A stretch of DNA of 64,000 bases from Gyrodactylus bullatarudis. Taxonomy: Eukaryota > Platyhelminthes > Monogenea > Gyrodactylidea > Gyrodactylidae. Location: assembly GCA_012064415.1 (NCBI GenBank), contig SSNU01000067.1:305543-369542 (forward strand), read 5' to 3'. This document shows, in pieces, positions 24,201 through 36,200 of the stretch (positions within the stretch are counted from its first letter, which is position 1; every line of letters starts with the position of its first letter). Under the pieces are notes generated by a model. The model searched no databases and was not told where the DNA came from. It saw nothing but the letters and a program-made list of their open reading frames with translations. Both the position numbers and the translations under genes were made by a program.

Positions 24201-27200
24201 TTGACTAAATGTCTAGATTATTTCACACCTCCTTAATTGTAACCTAACTGATTTGTTTTCTTTTCAAAATCTTGAAACTGCACATTTTATCAATATCCTA
24301 AAATTCTATTTATAAACTAAACTTGAAACTAGAAAAAGATAATTCGACTAGTCATACTGTTGAAACTTGGTCTTTACTTCTCTAAAAATAAACTACTATT
24401 AAGAAGAGTTAGAAAAGTTGTGTCTTCCCTGCAAAATTAGTCATGTCTATGAGATGTTTTTAGTAAATATTTCGGGTGATGTAACTCATACGTCGAGATT
24501 AACTAAACATATTTAATTTTTACCAACAATTTTTATTTTCTATCAAAAATATGACATCTGTTTTATTTTAATTTCGAATTTGCGCCCAATTTAAAAATCT
24601 TTGGTTTTGTTTGAGATTCAACTTTCGATTTCTTTTGCATTTTTGACCGTTTGAAAATCAAAAATACTCATTATCAAAGATCTCTGATGTTAATCTCTGA
24701 GTCTCAATGACAATATCTTTCATTAAGAATTCTTCAATCTAAAGTTCATAAAATTTGTAATTGAGCGCAAATCCGAAATTCCTAAAAAAACTCATGATGA
24801 AAATTTATAATTTTTCTATACAAACATGAGTTCTAAAAATGTCTTCTTCAATGTTTCTTTTTCTAGTTTGAAAGATTTCCTTCCTGGGAGCTATGCAAAA
24901 ATGAAAGGAATCGAGAAGAAAATCATTCAAGCCCATGATCGCTATGTAGGCTGCTCCGAGGTTGAGGCAAAAACGAAATACTGCCAATACTGCAGATCCC
25001 TTAAAACCTATGGAATTTCCTTCTACCTGGTCAAGGAAAAAGTTAAGGGCAAAAATAAACTTGTTCATCGTCTTCTAGGTGTGAGTAAAGACTGTGTTGT
25101 TCGTCTTGATGAGAAAACTAAAGAGGTCCTCAAAATATGGCCGCTCACTTCAATTCTCAAATGGGCTGCTTCTAAACATGCTTTCACCATGGTGAGTTTA
25201 CTCTCGGAAGTTATCTTTGATTCTGAGCATCGAAAATTTTTGCATTCGTGCTGAATTCTAATGTTTAAACCAAGATTTTAATAGAATTAAATTGATCTTT
25301 TATGACTCAAAAGTTTTGATTCTATAAATTGAATTCTTCTGAGAAATTAAGAAATATTGACTAGAACCACTTCTAAACTATTTCTTCTTCACAAACAAGT
25401 CAGTTCTCAAATATTTGAAATCACATTTCGAAAAATAATAACTATCAATCTTGAGAAAGTAATTTAATAGATGTATTCAAACCCTATTGCTATCAATCAA
25501 TCTTCTAATTCAGATAAAACTTACTCCTTCCATGGACACTAATAAAAATCAAAGAAGATTTAGATTTGAATTTTAAATTTTATCGTCAAGTGTCCAAAAG
25601 TATCGCTCATGAATCATGTTCAAAGGTTCTTAAGATGATTTATACCTTAACATCTATTCCTGCAAGGGAATTGTACTTGAATAAGATGCATTAAGAATCT
25701 TTCCATCATGTAGACCTTTACATGTACGGATATAAAGATATTACTTTGTTTTTTATAGCCTTTTTTCTTTATTGAAATTTATCATTTATCTTAACTGAAT
25801 AAATCAATAATTTGCCCATTCAAGAATTCACAAATGAATCAGACGGAAACCCTTTATTATTAAGACTGTGATATTCCCCAGATTGACCTTCTGATAACTT
25901 GTAAAGTTTGTCTTAATGCAGGTGGGAATTTAATGCACACCTTTATTGTAATTTATCTATGGGAGATTTTAGAGTAAACGAATGAATATGATTAAATTTT
26001 TAATTTGACTGAGTCTCTTTAATTAAGCGATTTAACCCTTTGTGTACATTTTTCCATCAATTTAATGCTACCAATTTTAAATGGAATCATTCTTTAAATA
26101 CTTTTTTATCTAATGTTAAAGTGTAACAGCTATACAAAGATTATCTACAATTATTTCGTTCTAGGTGCTTAGTTAATATATCCCACAAGTTCGTTTTATT
26201 TGATAATGGATTATCCCATATCGCAGAATGTTACAACTTACTAATGGATACGAATTGAGACATTTTATATTTCGAATTAGCGCGATTTTCTCCAATTTTT
26301 AACTTGGAAAATTTTTGTTGATTTCAAGAAGAGTGAGAGGAATCAAACCTTATTTTTCAGGATCACGAATAGATGAAGAAACAAATTTTCACTATTCATT
26401 TTTTGAATGAACTGTCAATCCCAGATCATTCAAATACATTAATATTTAAGCAATAAAAAATGGTCTAAAATTAGAAGTAGACTTTCGCACGATAATGTAG
26501 TGTTTCCTAAAATCTCTGCGTCCTTCTTTGTATAATGATCATCCAGATAAATAACGTTTGATTCCTCTCCATCAAAAAAATTTCAACTCGTAGTTAAAAA
26601 AATATTTTTTTGTGTCTTTTGAATCGGCTCCCAAAAATAGTACTCATTGAATTCAACAGCCTGGGTCCTGAGATTCAAATGGTGGTAATCTTCTGTAGAT
26701 TCCAAATAAGTTATTTGAGATAACAGATAATATTAACGTATAAACTGAAAAATCTTTTAAAGTTCCTTTATAAAACGAATAGCTCTTTCCAAATAGAATA
26801 GAAGCAAGACTAAGATACTGTATAAAAAGGCGAAGGTTAAATTAAGGGCATTTTAATGAGTCAAATTCTTTCAGAATGAAATCCTTATTCAGCAATCTAT
26901 AGGTTTTTACTCGCTGAATAATAAAAAACCATCCAAACTTCTTTTGAGAAAAATGCATATCATTATTATAATTATTATTATTGTGTTGGCTAGAAAGTAC
27001 ATACTATCATGTGCAAAATAAATAAATAAATTTTAAATCTGCCTAGATAAGTTTTGTACTCTGCTTTACAAATTTCAAATAAAGGATAGAAATACTTTTA
27101 TAATTACAGTACATAAAGCATTAACTACTTCTCGATTACTATTCTCTTTATTCAAATTATAAGCATTTAGAAATACCGATTTAACCATCAGTCCTTTTTG

Positions 27201-30200
27201 ATGTTAGCATGGACCGAGTGTTGCTAATTTTCATTTTAATTTCGATAGATACTTTGATCTACTTTGAATCAACAACACTGCGAATAAACCTTAGAAAGAA
27301 TTCCCTTTCTTGTTGCCATGTTTGACTCACTCAAATTTTTATCTGTCGTTAATGTAAAGCTAATAGATGCCGGTGCAAGGCCTGATGAGAACCGAAGAAA
27401 ATAAAAGCTTTTATTTACCTTATCCACATGCCGTTCTATTAGCCAGAAAAAAGCGAACATTTTCTCAAGAAATAATATAAATTCTTTTTTTGTATCAAGT
27501 CCCATTACTAGGGTATTTAAGGCTACCCTACCCCTTAAATTTTAATCTTGAAATTTTATCGTTTGATTAAAAAAATAAGTTTTATTATATGCTCAATTAG
27601 ATCAATATTCTCATTTTGAAAAGAGTTCTCTTCCAAGATGTGGTCGAGCATAACCCTGTTGAAATAATATCCTGCCGAATCTAGAAAAATTTTTCTTTGA
27701 GAATTAAGTATCTTATCATAATCCATAAGCTAATTATGGATAAAGCTTTTTCTAGTCCAAAAAACTGTAAGCATCATCTTCTTTAAGAACCTGTTAGGTA
27801 ATGCTTGGGTTCCTGTCTCATTAACTCGTTTGCAAGACCCATTTGACTCTCATCTTGGAGATAAATCCATTTTTGCATCTGTTGTAACGATAATTTTGGA
27901 AAAATTGTTACAATTAAGTCAATGAGTAAGTCTACGACAGGCTTCTAAGCGTTTCCTTCTTTGGGGTTCTTTGAGATCATGAGGCACCCACCTGTCGAAG
28001 GTTATCGAAAATGTCATTTTGACTCATTGTTTCTTGAATTATCATTCATAATTATGACTAAGTAGTTTTATTCAAAGAAAAAGAAGAATAAATTCTCTTT
28101 ATTCTGATGTATAATTTGTTAGTTTAAAAATAATTTTTGATCAAAGTTTGAATCTCATAACATATGATGCAACCTAATTCATCTACAGCTTTTTCTGTTT
28201 GTTCTCGAGAGCTTTTCTATTTTAGCATAATTGTTAAATCTCCTAATTTCAATCTCCTCAGTTACAGTTTATATCTACATCGTTAATTATTTTTTGTTTG
28301 AATGGTAAATAAGTTTTGATTGGTTGTTAGTTTATCAAAATATGAGTTGTAATGCCTACAAAAAGGTAATTTAACTCAAGATTGGGCTAGTATTAGACAT
28401 GAGTTGGCAGAAAATAGAACATCGAATCAAGTTAACTTTTTTTGAGAAGCTTTTCCAAGATTAAGCATTTTTTGACGAAAAATAAATCATTAAAGTTAAA
28501 ATATATTTTCTTTTTCTGTGGCGATCAAGAATAAAATTTCTTAGTCTGTAAATGGTATTATTTTTTTATATTTCTTGCGTACCCTACCAAAATACAATGA
28601 ATTAAACAACTTGTTTTATTAAATTGATGTTCGACCGTCGGCTAGCAATTCCCATTTGTTCAATCAGAGGATTTTTAATTTTTCATTATTGTATGCATAA
28701 ATATCAAGCCGGTGTAAGAGTCTGATGAGAACCGGTGAAATAAAAGCTTTATTACTCATTATTCACTCGTCTTCAAAATCCTCTAAGAAATGAATATCTC
28801 TACTAATTCAGATTATTATTTTTGTTATTTCTTGCGTACCCTACCAAAATACAATGAATTAAACAACTTGTTTTATTAAATTGATGTTCGACCGTCGGCT
28901 AGCTTCAAGATATGTTTAATGAAAACTCGTAGAATTTTCAAATTTTAAAATGTAATTCTTGAATCTTCCTTTAAACTATTGTTAGGATAAAAGTATAGAC
29001 AAAATCACCTTTTTTAGACAGTATTTCAAAATTAACTTTCACAGCTATTTTTTCATTGATTGAATATTTCAATTTGTCTAATAAAACATATAATACATTC
29101 ACTAAAGTACACTTGTTTCTACATCAAAGTTTATTTATTATTTGGATAATCTTGAAAGTGGTGGGGGGAGATGAACATTATTGAAAAATGCATTAAACTT
29201 GATTGAAATTTTATTATTTTCATCTGTTTATATTATCTGTACCGTATTATATATTTTACAATAATCCTTATTCTGAGGTTTGTTATTGATAGGTTGAATT
29301 TTTATTTTAGATCTGTCATCTGATTGGTTGATCATTAATTATAATTAATTCTATAGTTATAGAATTTTTTAGATTCAGTAAGAACGTACTAGGTTAGAAT
29401 CTTTAGTATGTGAGGAAAGATTAGTCTTTTCTTTTGATGATCATTTTATGAAGATTTTTTAACCTTATGAAAACAAATTTTTGATCGTGAAAAAAATTTA
29501 ACTCCCTCTCTCTGATGCCTACACGTTTTTGGCTTCTTAGAACATGCAAAAGAATATTTTAACGTGTAGGGCAAATATTCTTTACACTATTGGAAAAAGT
29601 ATTCATATTTGAATCATTAACAGATATACTTTTCCAGTTAATACAAAAATGGAAACTGTATCATATTAAGTGCTTAAGGTAATTAGACAGTATTTCCTTC
29701 AACCCGATAACATCGCCTGTAATCTCTTTTAGCTTAATAAATGGGAGAAACCTCTAGACACACATGTATTGATAATAAAAATGGTTTAGCTTTTTATTTC
29801 CCCAATGACTTTCATTCCAAAGTTGATCTTTTTAACATCTTCTTTTCTTTATTGGGGAATAAAATTTTCTCACGTGTAATTAAAGAAATCTTCTGAGGTT
29901 ATTTTCCAATCCAAAGCAAGTTGACTTTTTAACTAGAACAAATCTGAGAGAAATTTGTACTTATATAGATTTAGGTCTAAAATTACACCTAAATTTTCCT
30001 CTTCTATATAAAAATTGTAGGAGATGAATGTGAACTTGGGTTGAAATTGACTTTAAAATAAGAAAATCAACCCATGAGAGACATTTATTTTGGCTTTTTC
30101 ATCATCCACCTAATGAATAAGGGTTGGATAGGTCTTTACAAAATTTTTGATTTATTAACTCATAAACTAAACCCTTCATGTCCCAAATTATTACATTTTA

Positions 30201-33200
30201 ATTTGAAAATACTTAATCTTAATTGTATTTTAAAACCAGACTGTCATTTTAAAATATAGGTAATAAAACTGCCATTTTTGTCTCTCAACTATGAGAGGTG
30301 TAACACAGGCATACTCAAAATTCACAGCTATAGTATTTCAAATAAGAAAGTTATGTTTTGCTCAAAAGCCCAAAAATATGTTATGATATATTTCGAGTAT
30401 ACTTTTTTCAAATTAGCATTAAGTAACTTTGGTTCAAATTAACGCTCGAATATTAAATTTTAATAAATTCAGCATTATCACCTGAATTAATCTTGATCAC
30501 ATGCCTTTTAAAAATTGACTGGACACCGTCTTATTTAGTCTTGACACCCTCTTTTTGTAAATTGTACAAGCCGGGTACCATTGAATCGACAATTAGAGTT
30601 TCTAGATTCCTTAAAAGAACTTAATTTATGATTAAAAACACTCGAGTTACCAAGAACTCATCTAAATTGATTTTTTTCATAGGATTTCGGTGAATATTCT
30701 CCCCACGAGTTTTACACTGCCCAAACTGATGAAGGTGAACAAATCAGTCAACTTATCGGTGGTTACATTGATATAATCCTGAAAAAGAAAAAAGCCTTGG
30801 ATCTACCCACTAGTAACGCTGATGAAGAGTCTACAATGTATGAGGAGAACGTTTGTGTTGAAAAGTGAGTTCATTGGCCAAGTTTCTAAATTTGGAAATA
30901 TGTAAGAAAGAGAAATATTTAACCCTAGAACTGAATCTCGGGTTATTTTTCACCCGATTTGTATTGAAACCCCCATAAGAAAAAAAAATATTCCGTTCTA
31001 GGGTTAAAACCATATACGTATTTCTTAAAGCATCATCAGTGGCATTGCTTTAAAAATGATAAAAGTTAAAAGATTCATTCAAGATAATAATTTACAAATA
31101 ATGAAAGAAATAGTAAAAGTTGAAGAAAATTAGAATAAATGTAAGCTGAAAAAACACCAAAACTCTCCAATAAATAGCAACAGTGGAGAGAAAAGTGAAA
31201 AAGCTCACATAGGCCATGGGAGTTGAAGGTTATAAGAATAGTTTTTTTGAACACATAGATTGGGTTTGTATAGATTAATAAAGAATTTCTCTTTGACCCA
31301 TACATCTATGCTGTCATCTCCAGGGTTTTTGTACAGAATGGAAAAATTCGAAACTGAAGCAGCATGTTTCTCCTGTTTGATATGCCTAGTTACCGCAGTG
31401 TCCTTATTCAGATGATCACTTGATCTTGTAGACAGCTTCCTAATTGTTCTACCTATGTAAGAAGCACCACAGTCACATTGGAATTTATAAATTAGTAGAG
31501 TCTTCTCCTCCGGCTTGAGTAAATCTTTATGAATCAAACTAAACAATCTCTGTGTTTTAAATACAATTTTCAATTGTATATTATTGTAATGTTGATTGAT
31601 GAGATTGTTAAGTCTTCTTCTAATGTCATTACTAAAACCGTCGCCTTTGAAGTTGAGTCTCATGAAAATCTTAGTTTTCTCAATTTCATCTGTATTTACA
31701 TCTTCATCCCTATTATCTGAAATATTGATGAATTTGTCTACAAATTTCTTAGGATAACCATTCTCCATCAGACACAACTTTGAATTCTCTATTTCATTAG
31801 GCCATTCCTCCGGACTGGCTATTCTTCTTATCCTTTTCCCTAGACCAATCACTAAGCCAACTTTATGCGAAATGGGACTGAAACTGGCATAATGAAGATA
31901 TTTACCATTGTCAGTCTTCTTCTTGAAAATATTTCTTAGGATTGATCCATCCTCTTTTCTGGTTAGCTTAACATCTAAAAAACTCAAAGCACCATTAGAT
32001 TCCTTTTCCATAGTAAATTTAATATTTGGATGAAACCTGTTCATCTTTAAGAGAAAGTCATCTGCTGATACATTGGGCTTCATCAAAATAAAAGTGTTAT
32101 CGACATATCTGATGTAAACATCAGTGAAAGAATTGATAGTATCTGACATTTTATTAAGTTCTAACCAACCTAGAAAGATATCTGCTAATAGAGGACTAAG
32201 AGTGAACCCATGGCTATTCCATCTTTCTGTATGAAGACTTTGTTCTGAAAAGATAGAGGAACATCTGTACAGCAAATCCTAATAAGATCTGCTATTTCCA
32301 GGCTTGACAATTCAAAACCCTCATGTTCCTCAATCAAGTTTCTAAATAGTCAATTAAAATTATGACTGAAAAGTTCATCTAAAAAACAAAAAGATTTTTT
32401 TTCATTTTCATGATCCGACACCTAGTTAGTCTCTTCTAATCAAAATAAAGAGAAATTATCGCAAATGGATGTAAAAGTTAAATTTTCTTAATAAAAATTC
32501 AGAGGCGTAAAATTTAAATATTTTCTTCGCAAAATCAAATGTTATTAGAAATCAGTGATCATACTACACTTGTAGGTATCCTAAATAAAACAAATTCCAT
32601 ATTTATAAATGGGAGGAGAAGTCGATGAATCGAATGAGGTTTCTGGCCTAGAAATTGCTTCAACTATGGAAAAAACTGTTGTGAGATTAATAATTTTTCA
32701 CCAGTGACCATACTTTACTATTTTCCTGAAAGGAAAAAGGTTTGTACAATCAATACACAGTTAAAGTTGAAGTTTTCTATTAGCTGACTTAATAAATAAC
32801 TTTTTTTTATTTTCAGAGCAATGATCGTTCAAAACTTTCAGAAACCAAGACCAAAGTTAAAAGAGTTAGAGGCAAATACCCTAAACATTTTGAATAACGA
32901 ACACCTTTCAGTAAAAAAGACAAACGACTTTTATTCGTACAATGGGTGTGAACACGATCCGATCTATAGTCCAACAACTAACCAGAGTTTTATCAATAAT
33001 AATGGAACCTTCCTCATGGGCAGTAACAGTCCTAATATCAACTATAACTCCATGAGGACAAATAACCAAGAAATGATGAGAAATATGAACGGTGTTGGGG
33101 ATGATGACGATATAATCACTATAGGAACAGAAAAAGTGAGGGTCATTCACAAAAATAGCTCCTACACTGATTCAAATATGGCCAGGCTTCATACTAACCA

Positions 33201-36200
33201 GATAAGAGAAGATTCCCCCACTGACTTTATGATTGGCGGCGTGAGTAACTTTTTTTTCTCTACATAAAAATTCATATCAACTCTAACCCTGAGTTATTAA
33301 TTCTCATTATCAACACTTTGCACAGATGAGTTATCACCTGAACTTTTAAATGGTTTTCTCTCATTAGTGTTATTGATTTTCTGGGTTTGCTTTCATTCTT
33401 GAATTAGACTCCCAGTAGATTCATAAAAGACGCTTCATTTTATATCCAGATAAGATCGTTGATTTGATTGGAATACTTAGCCAATGAAATTAGAGCACAT
33501 ACTTTTCATCCAATCAAAAATTAGTTTCCATGCGTTTTCACCTTCTTCTTTCCTAAATAAAAGTACTAATTTGTTATCGCTGACCCTTTAAGTAGAAATA
33601 TAGATAATAATTCCTATTTCAAAGAGAATAATTTGACATTTAGATAAAGAAATAATCGATTAGAATTTGAACAAAAAATGTGCCCTTTTTCCCTTGTATC
33701 GATTCAACATTCAAAAATATTTTATCTTTTTTTACAGATTCCTACGAAAGTTACTTTAAAATTTTCCACTCCGCGAATAACATGCCTTTAAGAAAATATA
33801 CAATAAAGATTTATTCCAGACACATAATGCATCTCTTCAAGTTGACTTGGCTTTTGAGAGTTACAAGAAATACACCTTGTTTTAACTTGTTGACTATATC
33901 ATCTATAAACCACTCTTGAGATTGATTTATTCATATGTAGCTGAACTTATTTAATTATTTTCGACTGGGAAGGTTTTATAACTCTCCGATCTTAAAACGA
34001 AAAAAAGCACCAGTTTGATAAATATTACATAGTGTGTCACTCACGACTTCAAATATATCAAATTTAGGTATTTACATGATCAAAATTTTCTGTTCTTTTG
34101 ATTGAAGCTACTCTCAACTCTATCAGACCTCTTCTTTAGTTGGGATAACAAACATTTTAAAAGTTGGTTTCCGATAAAATTTCAATTCTTCAGATATCTA
34201 AAACGATTTTTTTGAAAATAAATAAAAATTTGGATCTCGATGCTCGAAATATAATTCCTCTTACCGATCAATATGATTTATTTATCTTTTGTCTGGCTTC
34301 CCCATATTTCAACTTGTATTCTGTACACATATTGATTTTAAATTTTTAGCCCTAATTAATAAATTCACATCTGTTTGACTAACAGCACATTGCTATTACT
34401 ACTAATATAGTGCTGTACTAAAGCTAATTGATATGAAGTTGGGAATCTATGATTTTTACAGAAATCTCGATATTTTCATCCAGAATTCGAATTTGTTAAA
34501 GATTTTCTGGAATTCTACTCATGCTGCCCACTTTTACCATTTAAAGAAAAAAATCTGAAAAAAAATTATTTTTATGAAAAATATGGTCATTTTTCAAATT
34601 CCCATTTGGCGCCAAAATCCCATTTTTTCGAACTTTGAACTAAAAATTTTCGTTGATTTGAAAGTGTGAGGCTGATCGAAAGAGTTTTTTCAGGATTAAG
34701 ATTAGACAAGAAAATCAATTCAACGGAATCTGATCGAATGCTTAACCTAATTATCCTTTGGGAGCGGAATTTCGTTTTTACGATCATTTTCACTACTTGA
34801 GAATCAATGAAATTCCGATAATTCAAAATCTCTAGAAAATGGGGTAACTGTCGATAACTTGACAGTGCTAGTCAGCTTTCATGTCTAATCTTAATCCTGA
34901 AAAAACTCTTTCGATCAGCCTCACACTTTCAAATCAACGAAAATTTTTAGTTCAAAGTTCGAAAAAATGGGATTTTGGCGCCAAATGGGAATTTGAAAAA
35001 TGACCATATTTTTCATAAAAATAATTTTTTTTCAGATTTTTTTCTTTAAATGGTAAAAGTGGGCAGCATGAGTAGAATTCCAGAAAATCTTTAACAAATT
35101 CGAATTCTGGATGAAAATATCGAGATTTCTGTAAAAATCATAGATTCCCAACTTCATATCAACCAACTTTAGATAAAAATAGAAGATATTTCTATTTTAT
35201 ATATTTTTGGTTTTAGCGGTACCCAAGATCCACTTAAGATTATGAAAAATCAGTTTTCTCCACAAAAGTGACCAAGGCTTTATTTACCTGAAAATGACTA
35301 TACCGATGAAGTCTTGTTAATTCCAATCAAAAGTTATAGTTTTTCAACAGATGTATTTTTGAAAATAAACCAACTTGTTGCCAATTTTTTTGGGTGGTTA
35401 AGTGAAGATGTTTATTCCAATAAATATCATTATTATTTCAGTTCTTCATGTGGGATATAATCGTAAGGATAACTGAGGTTATGAAAGTTTATGTATCAAT
35501 GAGAAAAGTATTACTTATCATCAGGTCATAAAATATCCTTAAGGAGATTCTAATTTATTGCGCTTATTCTTTAAAAATATTGTCCTCAATTGTATTTTAC
35601 TTTCAATAACTGCTATCACAATTGAGTGTTTATCAACCAATCAGAATCAAGTTCCCAAGCAGTCTGGTCCTAAAATTATTTTTGTGTTCAGCTTAAAAAT
35701 TTGAAGGAATCCAAAATTTGCTAGAAATATTTACGATTTTAGCTATAGAAAGATCTCATTTTAATACAATATTGTATAAAAATTAGTTTTTTTTGTTTAT
35801 CTGATTACACGTTTTGAGTGCACACATTTGAAAATTCTAATTCTTATATTTATCTACAGAGTTGAATTAGATAAAATGTTGATATTATTTATTTTGTGTT
35901 AATTAGTCTCAAACCCACTATATTAAGCAAATGAGCAATGTGGAACGCATCTTCTACAAGACAATCGACGAAACAATCACTAAAATCAACAATGACAAGA
36001 ATCGTTTGGATATTGGAAGTTTGAATGATCCTCAAGTTTCTAGCGAATTCAAGGACTATCATTGGGCTAACGATGAAGTAAGTGATTTTGAATTTTTCAT
36101 CAACATTTGTAAAAATATGTATTACGTAAAGAGTTTTGATTCATTATTGGCTATTGAAGATTTAACACGTTCTCTGATTGGTCGACAATAATCCATTGTA

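Larger units (their letters stand above)
21235..24866 (+). other. Talin intron 5
   Basis: 3.6 kb. Holds the framed repeat (21970-22240) and the long-armed MITE (22796-23866). The rest is featureless AT-rich sequence. Confidence 0.8.
25192..30682 (+). other. Talin intron 6
   Basis: 5.5 kb. Holds the 26.3 kb repeat, the hammerhead-bearing element (27.37-28.90 kb) and a weak repeat at 30170. Nothing recognised in 25192-26260 and 28910-30160. Confidence 0.8.
30865..32816 (+). other. Talin intron 7
   Basis: 1952 bp, mostly a mini-MITE and the antisense Penelope-like copy. 32346-32816 shows no feature. Confidence 0.8.

Noticed and set aside
24805..25068. 87-codon minus-strand ORF over talin exon 6
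   Set aside because: It is antisense to a strongly conserved exon.
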